In this document: positions 7,120 to 15,671 of the stretch, piece after piece
How the letters are laid out: every line of letters begins with the position of its first letter
Numbering within the stretch: position 1 is the first letter of the stretch
The notes under the pieces: generated by a model
What the model was told of the DNA's origin: nothing
Databases searched by the model: none
What the model saw: only the letters and a program-made list of their open reading frames with translations
Made by a program: the position numbers and the translations under genes
DNA from: Alloboseaceae bacterium BT-24-1
GTDB taxonomy: Bacteria; Pseudomonadota; Alphaproteobacteria; Rhizobiales; Beijerinckiaceae
NCBI GenBank assembly: GCA_025846845.1
Contig: JAOYTL010000012.1
Coordinates: forward strand, 221,268 to 285,267
Length of the DNA stretch: 64,000 nt
Reading direction: 5' to 3'

Positions 7120-8622
7120 ATGACGATCGAGCCAGCGATCGCGCTCGCCATGCGCGACATCGCCAAACGTTATGGCGCGACCTGTGCGCTGCGCAGCGCC
7201 GATCTCACGCTGCGCACCGGCCGGGTCCATGCGCTGCTCGGCGAGAACGGGGCCGGCAAGTCGACCCTGGTGAAGATCATCGTCGGCGCCGTGAAGCCCG
7301 ACAGCGGCAGCGTTGCCCTCGCCGGCCGGCCCGTCGCCTTCCGCTCGGTCGCCGAGGCGATCGCCGCCGGGATCGTGCCGATCTACCAGCATCTCAGCCT
7401 GTTTCCCGAGCTCTCCGTCCTCGACAATCTCTCCGCCTTCCAACTCGCAGCCGGGCGGGCCGGCCTCAGCCGCAAGGCGCTGGTGCCGCGCGACGAGGCG
7501 CGGGCCTGGCTCACCCGCGTCGGACTCGACCTCGATCTCGACCGCCCGGTCTCGTTACTCTCGCTCGGCGAGCGCCAATTGCTCGAGATCGCCCGCGGCG
7601 TCGGGCGCAATTGCCGCATCCTCGTCCTCGACGAGCCGACAGCAGCGCTGAACGGCGCCGAGGCAGAGCGGCTCTTCGCGGTGGTCCGCGATCTCTGTGC
7701 CGGCGGCGCAGCCGTCCTCTTCATCTCGCACAAATTCGACGAGATCGAGCGTCTTGCCGACGAGGTGACCGTGCTCCGCGACGGCGCCACGGTGATCGAC
7801 GCCGCCCCGATCGGCCGGCACGACCGCGCCACGCTGGTCAAGGCGATGCTCGGCATGCAGGTCGAGCACGAGCACCGCTCGGGCAGCGCCCAGGCCGAGC
7901 CGGCCCTCGTCGCGACCGGCGTGCGCGTGGCGGCAGGCCAACCGCTCGACCTTGCGGTGCGCGCCGGCGAGATCGTCGGCCTCGCCGGACTGGTCGGCTC
8001 CGGTGCCCTCGCCATCGCCGCGACCATGGCCGGCGCCGCCGCCGGCCGGGGCGAAATCTCGGTTGGGCAGGAGCGCTTCGCCGTCGGCGATCGGCGCGAG
8101 GCCGTCCGCCTCGGCGTCGCCTATGTCCCGGCCGACCGCCATGCCGAGGGGCTCTTCCCCCCGGTCAGCGCGATCGGCAATGCCTCGGCCAGCGCCCTCG
8201 CGCGCTTCTCCACCCGCGGCATCCTCGGCAAGGCCCGCGAGCGGAGCGCGATCGAGCCGCTGCTGCGCCGACTGTACCTGCATCCGGCCCGGCCGGACGC
8301 CGAGGCTGCGAGCTTCAGCGGCGGCAACCAGCAGAAGCTCCTGATTGCGCGCTGCCTTGCTCTGCCGAACCTGCGTGCCCTCGTCCTGCTCGAGCCGACA
8401 CGCGGCGTCGACGTCGCGGCGCGCGCCATGATCCATCGCGCCATCATCGAGATGGCTCGCACCGGCGTCGCCGTCCTGATCGCATCGAGCGACCTCGACG
8501 AGCTGACCGCGCTCTGCGACCGCTACCTCGTCGTCCGTGACGGCGCGATCGCGCAGGAGCTGCCCGGCGCCGCCTCGACCGAGGCGATCATGGCTGCGCT
8601 CGCCGGAAAGGCCGCGGCATGA
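7120..8622 (+). CDS. Sugar ABC transporter ATP-binding protein, tandem-domain RbsA/XylG type
   Basis: 500-residue protein with two nucleotide-binding domains in one chain. The first has an intact Walker A (GENGAGKST, about residues 39-47), signature LSLGERQLLEIA and Walker B ILVLDEP. The second has the degenerate P-loop usual in this family (GLVGSGALAI) and signature SFSGGNQQK near residue 400. The ATG at 7120 was chosen because homologous sequence starts at MTIEPAIALAMRDI and a GGGGAA ribosome site precedes it. First gene of an eight-gene operon; its stop overlaps the next start by 4 nt. Confidence 0.9.
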   Translation: MTIEPAIALAMRDIAKRYGATCALRSADLTLRTGRVHALLGENGAGKSTLVKIIVGAVKPDSGSVALAGRPVAFRSVAEAIAAGIVPIYQHLSLFPELSVLDNLSAFQLAAGRAGLSRKALVPRDEARAWLTRVGLDLDLDRPVSLLSLGERQLLEIARGVGRNCRILVLDEPTAALNGAEAERLFAVVRDLCAGGAAVLFISHKFDEIERLADEVTVLRDGATVIDAAPIGRHDRATLVKAMLGMQVEHEHRSGSAQAEPALVATGVRVAAGQPLDLAVRAGEIVGLAGLVGSGALAIAATMAGAAAGRGEISVGQERFAVGDRREAVRLGVAYVPADRHAEGLFPPVSAIGNASASALARFSTRGILGKARERSAIEPLLRRLYLHPARPDAEAASFSGGNQQKLLIARCLALPNLRALVLLEPTRGVDVAARAMIHRAIIEMARTGVAVLIASSDLDELTALCDRYLVVRDGAIAQELPGAASTEAIMAALAGKAAA

Positions 8623-9620
8623 GCAGCTTTCCTCTCGGCGACCGGGGTCCGTCCAGCATGCCCGCCATCCTGCGCCCGCCGGCCATCCTGATTGTGACGG
8701 CGCTGTTGTTCGGACTGGCCGCCCTGGCGGTGCCGCGCTTCGGCACGCTCGGCAATATCGAGAACGTGCTGCGCATCGCCGCCATCCTCGGCATCGTCGC
8801 CTGTGGCCAGGCCATCGTCGTCATCCTCGCCGGGATCGAGTTCTCCTTCGGCGCCTCGGCGGCGCTGGCGAGCGTCGTCATCGTCATGGCCCTGCCCGCG
8901 ACTGGCGTCGTCGGCGCCTTCCTCCTCGGCGGCCTGCTGATCGTCGCGATCGGCATGGTCAACGGCCTGCTCGTCGCCCGCTTTTCCGTACCGCCGGTGA
9001 TCGCGACGCTCGGCATGCTGATGATTGCGTCGGGCCTCGCGGCCTGGCTCGCCGGTGGCCTGCCGATCGACGCGCCGCCTTCCGACACCTTCTCATGGCC
9101 GGCGCGCGGCCGCGTCCTCGGCATACCCGTGCCGATCCTGATCGCCGCCGCCGCCTTCACGCTGCTGCATGTCCTGCTCGCCAGGAGCCGGCTCGGGCGC
9201 GGATGGTACCTCGTCGGCGCCAATGCGACGGCCGCCAGGCTCGCCGGACTCTCCGTGCCGCGTCTCGTCTTCTCCGGCTATGCCGTGGCCGGCCTGTTCT
9301 GCGCGCTCGGCGCCGTCATCCTGACCAGCCGCGTCGCCTCGGGCCAGCCCATGCTCGCGCCGAACCTGCCCTTCGAGACCATCGCCGCCTGCGCCGTCGG
9401 CGGGCTGCCGCTCGGCGGCGGGCGCGGCAATGTCCTGCAGGTCGTCTGCGGCGTGCTGATCGTCGCCATGCTCAACAACATCGTGGTGCTCTTGAACCTG
9501 CCGACGGCCTACCAGCTCATCCTGCTGGGCACGCTCGTCGTCACCGCCGTGCTGCTGCAACGCGACTGGGCTTTCCTCGGCCAGGCCGTCCGCCTGCTCA
9601 CCAACGGGAGGCGCGGATGA
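8619..9620 (+). CDS. Sugar ABC transporter permease (RbsC type), first of two
   Basis: 333-residue membrane protein with eight to ten hydrophobic segments. It carries the family pattern GIVACGQAIVVILAGIEFSFG near residues 65-85 (compare GQTLVILTGGIDLSVG in RbsC) and the late motif ETIAACAVGGLPLGGGRG (about 255-272). Overlaps by 4 nt with the ATPase before and by 3 nt with the second permease after. The presence of two different permeases resembles the Lsr (autoinducer-2) and several polyol importers, where they form a heterodimer. Confidence 0.88.
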   Translation: MSSFPLGDRGPSSMPAILRPPAILIVTALLFGLAALAVPRFGTLGNIENVLRIAAILGIVACGQAIVVILAGIEFSFGASAALASVVIVMALPATGVVGAFLLGGLLIVAIGMVNGLLVARFSVPPVIATLGMLMIASGLAAWLAGGLPIDAPPSDTFSWPARGRVLGIPVPILIAAAAFTLLHVLLARSRLGRGWYLVGANATAARLAGLSVPRLVFSGYAVAGLFCALGAVILTSRVASGQPMLAPNLPFETIAACAVGGLPLGGGRGNVLQVVCGVLIVAMLNNIVVLLNLPTAYQLILLGTLVVTAVLLQRDWAFLGQAVRLLTNGRRG

Positions 9621-10582
9621 GCCCGGCCATCGCCTCGCGCCTGCTGATCGCGCCTGCCGGCATCCTCGCCGCCGGCCTCGTCTTCGCCGCGATCGCGCCC
9701 GGTTTCCTCTCGCTCGGCAATGCCGGCAGCATCGCCGGCCAGGGCTGGGTCCTGGTCCTGCTCGCCACCGGCCAGATGTTCGCCCTCGCCGCTCGCGGCT
9801 TCGACATCTCGGTCGGCGCCATTGCCGCCCTCGCCGGAACCCTCGCCGCCATGGCCGCCAACAGCTTCGGGCTGGTCGGCTTGCTGGCCGCGCCGCTGGT
9901 CGGCTTCGCCTGCGGCACTCTGAATGGCTGGCTCGTCGGCCGCCTTGCCCTGCAGCCGATCGTCGCGACGCTCGGCTCGCTGGTCGCCCTCAAGGGCGTC
10001 GCCCTATTGGTCAGCGATGACGGCCAGGCCGTGCCTCTGGTCGATGCCGGCCATGCGACCAGCCTCGCCTTCGACCCCGTGCTCGGCCTGCCCCCGCTCG
10101 CCTGGCTCGCCCTCGCCTGCGTCCTCGAAGCCCAATTCCTCCTGAGCCACGCCACGCTCGGCAAGCGCATCCTGATGCTCGGGGCCAATCCCGAAGCCGT
10201 CGGCCTGGTCGGCGCCGATGCCGGCGCGCTCCAGATCCGGGCCTACCAGCTCTGCGGCCTCTTCGCCGGACTTGCCGGAGCGCTGATGACGGCCCGGGCC
10301 GGCGCCGGCCTGCCCACGGAAGGCGCCGGCATGGAATTGCAGGCGATCGCCGCCGCGATCATCGGCGGGACCGCCTTGTCCGGCGGCGTCGCCAACGCCA
10401 TCGCGGTTACGGCCGGTGCGTTCTTCGTCCAGGTCGTGCTGACCGGGCTCAACCTCACCGGTGTCTCGCCCTTCCTGGCGCAGGTCACCGTCGGCCTCGT
10501 CATCCTCGGCTCCGGCCTGATGGACACGGCCCTCCGCTCGTTTCTCGCCCGCAACCGCCAGCCGAAGGACATCTCGCCATGA
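9617..10582 (+). CDS. Sugar ABC transporter permease (RbsC type), second of two
   Basis: 321-residue membrane protein paralogous to its neighbour: LLATGQMFALAARGFDISVG near residues 45-65 and LQAIAAAIIGGTALSGG near 235-252 are the two conserved family motifs. The ATG at 9617 overlaps the previous TGA (ATGA), and its own stop overlaps the binding-protein start at 10579. Together with the first permease it should form the transmembrane channel. The order ATPase-permease-permease-binding protein is that of Lsr-like operons. Confidence 0.88.
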   Translation: MSPAIASRLLIAPAGILAAGLVFAAIAPGFLSLGNAGSIAGQGWVLVLLATGQMFALAARGFDISVGAIAALAGTLAAMAANSFGLVGLLAAPLVGFACGTLNGWLVGRLALQPIVATLGSLVALKGVALLVSDDGQAVPLVDAGHATSLAFDPVLGLPPLAWLALACVLEAQFLLSHATLGKRILMLGANPEAVGLVGADAGALQIRAYQLCGLFAGLAGALMTARAGAGLPTEGAGMELQAIAAAIIGGTALSGGVANAIAVTAGAFFVQVVLTGLNLTGVSPFLAQVTVGLVILGSGLMDTALRSFLARNRQPKDISP

Positions 10583-11535
10583 CGCGCCTCTCCCGCCGCA
10601 GCCTCCTTCTTGCCTCGATCGCCATTGCTGCGCTGGCGCCGCCAGCCTTCGCCCAGGAGAAGACGATCGGCATCGCCGTCCCGAACCTCGCCTCCTCCTT
10701 CTGGATCTCGGCCGTCTACGGCATGGAGAGCGAGGCGAAGGGCGGCGGCGCAACGGTGCTGAAGCTCAATGCCGGCGGCGATGCCAATGCCTCGCAGCAG
10801 ATCGCCCAGGTGCAGGATCTGATCCAGCGCAAGGTCTCCGCGATCGTGATCGGCGCCACCAATGGCGATGCGGTGAAGCCGATCGTCGAGCGCGCGATCG
10901 AGGCCGGCATCCCGGTGGTGGGCATCTCTTCGCCGCCGAACACGCCGAAGCTGGCCTCACTGGTCAGCGCCGATCATGCCGACATGGGCAAGCTGCAGGC
11001 CGAATGCCTGGCCAAGGCGATCGGCGGCAAGGGCAACGTCGCGATGATGGCTGGGCCGGCAGGGCAGGCCTGGTCGGATCTGCGCGCCAAGGGCTTCCGC
11101 GAGGCGCTGGCGAAAGCGGCGCCCGACGTCAAGATCGTCGCGGAATCGCGCCTCGCCGACAATCGCAACGCCGCGCTCGGCACCGCCGAGGACTGGACGC
11201 AGCGCTTCCCCGACCTCGCCGGCATCTATGCCGCGACCGACGACATGGCGGCCGGCGTCGTCTCGGCCTTCAAGTCGGCGAGCAAGCCGGTGAAGGTCTC
11301 GGCCTCGAATTTCAGCCCGACCGCCCAGCAGATGCTGAAGGACGGCGACATCGCCTGCACCTCGATCCAGCAGGTCGTCGCCCAGGGCAAGGCCGCCATG
11401 GCGCAGGCGCTGAAGGCCGCGGCGAAGCAGCCGGTCGAGGCCCGCGTCGTCATGCCGGCCCTGCTGGTGACGCGCGAGAACGTCGCGACCGTCGACCTCT
11501 CCTCGGTCGTCGCCCCGGCCGATTATCGCCCCTGA
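10579..11535 (+). CDS. Sugar ABC transporter substrate-binding protein (RbsB type)
   Basis: 318-residue periplasmic protein. The signal peptide (SRRSLLLASIAIAALAPPAFA, cut after about residue 25) has a twin Arg but otherwise looks Sec-like. The mature part starts KTIGIAVPNLASSFW, typical of the RbsB/LsrB class 1 periplasmic binding fold, and contains the GATNGDAVKPIVERAIEAG segment that forms the ligand cleft. It captures the solute for the two permeases. Its ligand is unknown; the downstream enzymes suggest an acylated, nitrogen-containing or carboxylated polyol-like compound, which is inference. Confidence 0.88.
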   Translation: MTRLSRRSLLLASIAIAALAPPAFAQEKTIGIAVPNLASSFWISAVYGMESEAKGGGATVLKLNAGGDANASQQIAQVQDLIQRKVSAIVIGATNGDAVKPIVERAIEAGIPVVGISSPPNTPKLASLVSADHADMGKLQAECLAKAIGGKGNVAMMAGPAGQAWSDLRAKGFREALAKAAPDVKIVAESRLADNRNAALGTAEDWTQRFPDLAGIYAATDDMAAGVVSAFKSASKPVKVSASNFSPTAQQMLKDGDIACTSIQQVVAQGKAAMAQALKAAAKQPVEARVVMPALLVTRENVATVDLSSVVAPADYRP

Positions 11536-11547
11536 CGGATCTGGACC

Positions 11548-12435
11548 ATGCTGCCTAGCCCCGGACGCTTCCCCTATTCGCCCATCGTCGACCGGCCGGA
11601 TTTCACCTGGCCGGGCGGCAAGCGGCTCGCCGTCTATGTCGCGCTCTGCGTCGAGCACTTCGCCTATGGCTCGGGGCTCGGCCTGCCCTATTCGCCGGGG
11701 CTATCCCACCCCAACACCTATAACTGGGCCTGGCGCGAATACGGCAACCGCGTCGGCGGCTGGCGGCTGATCGAGCTCTTCGACGAGTACCGCCTGCCGC
11801 TCTCGGTGCTGCTGAACACCGAATGCTATGACCACTGCCCGGAACTGGTCGCGGCCCATCGTCGTCGCGGCGACGAGATCGTCGCCCATGGCCGGACCAA
11901 TTCCGAGCACCAGAACGGCATGGAGATCGAGGCCGAGCGACGGCTGATCGCCGAGGCGACGCAGGCGATCGCCAGCCATGAGGGCGAGCCGCCGGCCGGC
12001 TGGATGAGCCCGGGCGCTCATCCCAGCGCCAACACCGAGGACCTGCTGGCTGCGGCCGGCTACGGCTACACCATGGACTGGCCGATGGACGACCAGCCGG
12101 TCTGGCTCAAGACCAGCGGCGGCCCCTTGCTGGCAATGCCCTACCCGCACGAGGTCAACGACGTGCCGATGGTCGTGCTGCATGACGGCACGGCGCAGGC
12201 CTTCGCCGACATGGCGATCGACAATCTCGACGAGATGCTGGTGCAGTCGGAGCGTCAGGCGCTGGTCTACGGCATGACGATCCACACCTTCATCGTCGGC
12301 CAGCCCTTCCGCATCCGGCAGTTCCGCCGGGTGCTCGACCATCTCAACAAGCACCAGAACCGCATCTGGTTCACCACGGCCGGCGCCTGTGCGCGCCACT
12401 ATGCCAGCCTGTTCCCGGCTCCGACTGCCGGCTGA
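11548..12435 (+). CDS. Polysaccharide deacetylase-like (PuuE/allantoinase-like) amidohydrolase
   Basis: 295-residue cytoplasmic protein of the NodB/CE4 fold. The region FPYSPIVDRPDFTWPGGKRL, the NTECYDHCPE block where canonical deacetylases have TFDDG, and VAHGRTNSEHQNGM (about residues 112-125) place it near the PuuE/allantoinase-like branch rather than true chitin deacetylases. It lacks a signal peptide, so it acts on an imported small molecule, probably cutting a C-N or N-acyl bond. Starts 12 bp after the binding-protein gene. The exact reaction is not predictable. Confidence 0.72.
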   Translation: MLPSPGRFPYSPIVDRPDFTWPGGKRLAVYVALCVEHFAYGSGLGLPYSPGLSHPNTYNWAWREYGNRVGGWRLIELFDEYRLPLSVLLNTECYDHCPELVAAHRRRGDEIVAHGRTNSEHQNGMEIEAERRLIAEATQAIASHEGEPPAGWMSPGAHPSANTEDLLAAAGYGYTMDWPMDDQPVWLKTSGGPLLAMPYPHEVNDVPMVVLHDGTAQAFADMAIDNLDEMLVQSERQALVYGMTIHTFIVGQPFRIRQFRRVLDHLNKHQNRIWFTTAGACARHYASLFPAPTAG

Positions 12436-12451
12436 CGACAAGGAAACGCCC

Positions 12452-13285
12452 ATGACGTCCCCCTCCTCACCCGGCGTGCATCCGCGCCGGCGGGTCGCCA
12501 TCGCCGGTCTCGGCGCCGTCGGTCTCAAGATCGCTAGCGTGCTCGACCAGGGCGTGCCCGGCTGCGAGCTCGTTGCCGTCTCCGCCAATGACCGCGACAA
12601 GGCGCGCGAGCGCCTCGGCCACCTCTCCCGGCCGATTCCGGTCGTCGCGATCGAGGAGCTCGAAGCGCTCGCCGACATCGTCGTCGAATGCGCGCCGGCC
12701 GCACTTCTGCCCGCCATCGCCGAGCCCTTCCTGCGCGCCGGCAAGACCGTGATCGTGCTCAGCTCCGGCGCCATCCTTTCGCATGAGGGCCTCATCGAGA
12801 TCGCCCGCGCGCATGGCAGCCAGATCGTCGTGCCGACCGGCGCCCTGCTCGGGCTCGATGCCGTCACCGCCGCGGCCGAGGGCGTGATCCGCTCGGTCCG
12901 GATGATCACCCGCAAGCCGGTGCGCGGCCTCGTCGGCGCGCCCTATCTCATCGAGAACAACATCGTGATCGACGATGTGACGGAGCCGACCCGCGTCTTC
13001 AGCGGCACCCCGCGCGAGGCGGCGATCGGCTTCCCGGCCAATCTCAATGTCGCGGTCGCGCTCTCGCTCGCCGGCATCGGGCCGGACCGGACCACGCTCG
13101 AAATCTGGGCCGACCCGGCGCTGACCCGCAACACCCACACGATCGAGGTCGATGCCGACTCCGCCAGCTTCTCGATGACGATCGAGAACGTGCCGAGCGA
13201 CAACCCCAAGACCGGCCGCATCACCGCGCTCTCGGTCATTTCCTATCTGCGCAAGCTCAACGCACCGCTGCGCATCGGCTCGTAA
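12452..13285 (+). CDS. Aspartate dehydrogenase-like NAD(P)-dependent oxidoreductase
   Basis: 277-residue protein. The Rossmann motif GLGAVG (residues 19-24) is followed by CAPAALLPAIAEPFLRAGK and a C-terminal domain with FPANLNVAVALSLAG (194-208) and NTHTIEVD with N227 and H229, the signature of the L-aspartate dehydrogenase (NadX-like) family; the His is the proposed catalytic base. In known members the enzyme reversibly deaminates aspartate to oxaloacetate/iminoaspartate. In this operon it more likely deaminates a related amino acid released from the imported solute. The ATG at 12452 has AAGGAA upstream. Confidence 0.75.
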   Translation: MTSPSSPGVHPRRRVAIAGLGAVGLKIASVLDQGVPGCELVAVSANDRDKARERLGHLSRPIPVVAIEELEALADIVVECAPAALLPAIAEPFLRAGKTVIVLSSGAILSHEGLIEIARAHGSQIVVPTGALLGLDAVTAAAEGVIRSVRMITRKPVRGLVGAPYLIENNIVIDDVTEPTRVFSGTPREAAIGFPANLNVAVALSLAGIGPDRTTLEIWADPALTRNTHTIEVDADSASFSMTIENVPSDNPKTGRITALSVISYLRKLNAPLRIGS

Positions 13286-13309
13286 GCCCGGACTCGCAAG
13301 GAACCCATC

Positions 13310-14095
13310 ATGGATCTCGGAATTTCTGGACGCACGGCGCTCGTACTGGGCGCCGGCGGTGGGCTCGGCCGCGCCATTGCCAGGGCGCTCGCAACGGAAG
13401 GCGCCAAGGTCGCGCTCGCCGATATCGACGAGACCGCCCTCGCCGCGACGGCCGCCGACTTGTCCGCCCTCGGCACACCGCATCTGGCGCGGCGCTGGGA
13501 CATCGGCCACCTCGACGAGGCCGACGGGCACCTCGCCGCGATCGCCGAGGCGCTCGGGCCGGTCGACATCCTCGTCAACAATACCGGCGGCCCGCCGCCG
13601 AGCCCCGCTGCCGGCGTGCCATCGGAAACCTGGACGGCGCAGTTCCAGTCGATGGTGCTCTCCGTCATCGCGCTCACCGACAAGGTGCTGCCGGGCATGC
13701 GCGAACGCGGTTGGGGACGGATCGTCACCTCGACCTCGTCCGGCGTCGTCGCCCCGATCCCGAACCTCGCGATCTCCAATGCGCTCAGGCTGTCGCTGGT
13801 CGGCTGGTCGAAGACGCTGTCGCGCGAGGTCGCGGCCGCCGGCATCACCTGCAACATCATCCTGCCGGGGCGGATCGCCACCGACCGCATCCGCTTCCTC
13901 GACGAGCAGAAGGCCAGGCGCGAAGGCCGCCCGCTCGCCGACATCGTCGCCGAGAGCACGGGCTCGATCCCGCTCGGCCGCTACGGCACGCCCGAGGAAT
14001 ACGCCGACGCCGTCGCCTTCCTCGCCAGCGCCCGCGCCGCCTACATCACCGGCTCGGTCATCCGGGTCGACGGCGGCTATCTCCAGAGCATCTGA
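13310..14095 (+). CDS. SDR-family oxidoreductase lacking the usual Tyr-Lys active site
   Basis: 261-residue Rossmann-fold protein. Cofactor motif GAGGGLG (residues 15-21) and NNTG (about 93-96) are intact, and the Ser-rich STSSG strand is present. Where YxxxK is expected the sequence reads LAISNALRLSLVGWSKTL, so the catalytic Tyr is Ile and the Lys is replaced. Such divergent SDRs exist (related proteins carry LSNAARAG here), so this is a recognised branch and not a sequencing fault. It may be a dehydrogenase with altered chemistry. Lies 24 bp after the AspDH-like gene. Confidence 0.78.
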   Translation: MDLGISGRTALVLGAGGGLGRAIARALATEGAKVALADIDETALAATAADLSALGTPHLARRWDIGHLDEADGHLAAIAEALGPVDILVNNTGGPPPSPAAGVPSETWTAQFQSMVLSVIALTDKVLPGMRERGWGRIVTSTSSGVVAPIPNLAISNALRLSLVGWSKTLSREVAAAGITCNIILPGRIATDRIRFLDEQKARREGRPLADIVAESTGSIPLGRYGTPEEYADAVAFLASARAAYITGSVIRVDGGYLQSI

Positions 14096-14109
14096 AAGGA
14101 CTTGAGATC

Positions 14110-14802
14110 ATGACCGAACTGCCGCAGCGCGACGCCACCTGGCGCGAGGATATCCGCCGCCGCTACCTTGCCGTCGACACCTCCAACGTCGCCGATGTGC
14201 TCGACACCCTCGGCCTGCCCGATCAGGGCCTGGCGCCGCAATTTGCGCCCTACCCCGCGACGACCGGCCGGCTCGCCGGCTTCGCCTACACGATCCGCGG
14301 CCAGATGACGCCGTTCCCGCTCGGCGGCGACGCCGAGAAGATGAAGGCCTGCCAGGGCGTCTCGCCCGGCGAGGTCACGGTCTGGAGCGGCGATGGCGAA
14401 GGCATCTGCTATTTCGGCGAGCTGATCGCGATCGGCATGAAGGAGAAGGGCTGCGTCGGCGCGCTCGTCGATGGCGGCATCCGCGACATCCGCTGGATCG
14501 GCGAGCAGGCCTTCCCGGTCTATGCGCGCTACCGCACGCCGGTGCAGTCGATCGGCCGCTGGAAGGTCAATGCCAGCCAGGTCCCCGTGCTGATGCGCGG
14601 CGCGACCAGCCGCTATGTCGAGATCAAGCCCGGCGACTTCATCCTCGCCGACGATGACGGCGCCATCGCCATCCCGGCCGACCGGATCGAGGAGGTCCTC
14701 GCCGAAGCCGAGCGGCTGACCGCCGTGGAGGTCAAGATCCGGCAGGAGCTCTCGCGCGGGCTCTCGCTCGCCGACGCCCTGGCCAAGTACGGCCACGTTT
14801 GA
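14110..14802 (+). CDS. RraA-family protein, probable HMG/CHA-type aldolase or decarboxylase
   Basis: 230-residue protein. GALVDGGIRDI (about residues 118-128) holds the Arg-Asp pair that binds Mg-pyruvate enolate in class II 4-hydroxy-4-methyl-2-oxoglutarate (HMG)/CHA aldolases. The C-terminal GDFILADDDGAIAIP block is also typical of the family. The RNase E inhibitor RraA shares the fold, but the catabolic operon setting favours the retro-aldol role, releasing pyruvate or oxaloacetate. ATG at 14110 preceded by AAAGGA. Last gene of the operon that starts at 7120. Confidence 0.78.
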   Translation: MTELPQRDATWREDIRRRYLAVDTSNVADVLDTLGLPDQGLAPQFAPYPATTGRLAGFAYTIRGQMTPFPLGGDAEKMKACQGVSPGEVTVWSGDGEGICYFGELIAIGMKEKGCVGALVDGGIRDIRWIGEQAFPVYARYRTPVQSIGRWKVNASQVPVLMRGATSRYVEIKPGDFILADDDGAIAIPADRIEEVLAEAERLTAVEVKIRQELSRGLSLADALAKYGHV

Positions 14803-14811
14803 CGGACAAGC

Positions 14812-14837
14812 AGCGCCCGGATGACAGTCCGGGCGCT
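14812..14837. terminator. Hairpin between convergent operons
   Basis: Perfect 10-bp stem AGCGCCCGGA/TCCGGGCGCT with a 6-nt loop, 10 bp after the RraA-like stop and about 100 bp from the stop of the convergent FAH-family gene. No T-run follows, so it is a plausible but non-canonical terminator or mRNA 3' stabiliser. Confidence 0.55.
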
Positions 14838-14933
14838 CGCATCTCGCAGTTTGGGGAAGGCGAAGGGCAGCAATCTGCTCCGCCAGTCATCGACGCCCCG
14901 GCCTCGCACGAAATCCGCCGCTTTCGTCGCTGC

Positions 14934-15638
14934 TCAGACCACCTTGGTGTGCAAGGTGCCGATGCCCTCGATGTGGCCCTCCATCACGTCGCCGCGCACG
15001 ATCGCACCGACGCCGGAGGGCGTGCCCGACATGATCAGGTCCCCCGGCTGAAGTTCGAACAGGCCGGAGAGGTAGGAGATCATCTCCGGCACCTTCCAGA
15101 TCATGTGGTTGAGATCGCCCTGCTGGCGGATCTCGCCGTTGACCTTGAGCCAGACGGCCCCGTTCTCGGGATGGCCGATCGTGCTCGCCGGAACGATCTC
15201 GCCGATCGGCGCCGAATGCTCGAACGCCTTGCCGATCTCCCAGGGCCGGCTCGCCTTCTTGCACTCGTCCTGCAGGTCGCGCCGCGTCATGTCGAGGCCG
15301 ACGGCATAGCCGTAGACGTGATCAAGGGCGCTCTCGACGGGAATATCCTTGCCGCCCTTGGCGAGGGCGACGATCATCTCGATTTCGTGGTGAACATTGC
15401 TGCTGCGCGGCGGATAGGGGAAGTCGCCGCCATCGAGGACGACATTGTCGGGGTTCTTCTGGAAGAAGAAGGGCGCCTCGCGGGTCGGGTCCCCACCCAT
15501 CTCGATCGTGTGGGCGGCGTAATTGCGGCCGACGCAATAGATGCGGTGAACCGGGAAGCGGCTTTGCGTCCCGCGCACGGGAAGCGAAACCGGCGCCGGG
15601 GCCTGGACGACATGGTTCTGAGGCGTAGCGATGTTCAT
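14934..15638 (-). CDS. Fumarylacetoacetate-hydrolase family protein, fumarylpyruvate hydrolase-like
   Basis: 234-residue cytoplasmic enzyme. VHRIYCVGRNYAAHTIEMG (about residues 30-48), PFFFQKNPDNVV, HHEIEMIVALA (metal-ligand Glu pair) and GDLIMSGTPSGVGAI match the FAH family, and most closely the fumarylpyruvate hydrolase (NagK-like) branch of the gentisate pathway. Such enzymes cleave 2,4-diketo acids to pyruvate plus another acid using Mg or Mn. It is the last gene of the operon 19157-14934 with a NitT/TauT-type importer, so the imported compound may be an aromatic or diketo acid. No ring-cleavage dioxygenase is in the window. Confidence 0.8.
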   Translation of the reverse strand: MNIATPQNHVVQAPAPVSLPVRGTQSRFPVHRIYCVGRNYAAHTIEMGGDPTREAPFFFQKNPDNVVLDGGDFPYPPRSSNVHHEIEMIVALAKGGKDIPVESALDHVYGYAVGLDMTRRDLQDECKKASRPWEIGKAFEHSAPIGEIVPASTIGHPENGAVWLKVNGEIRQQGDLNHMIWKVPEMISYLSGLFELQPGDLIMSGTPSGVGAIVRGDVMEGHIEGIGTLHTKVV

Positions 15639-15671
15639 CTTGCGGGATCCTTACGTTGGCAAGAGGATTGG

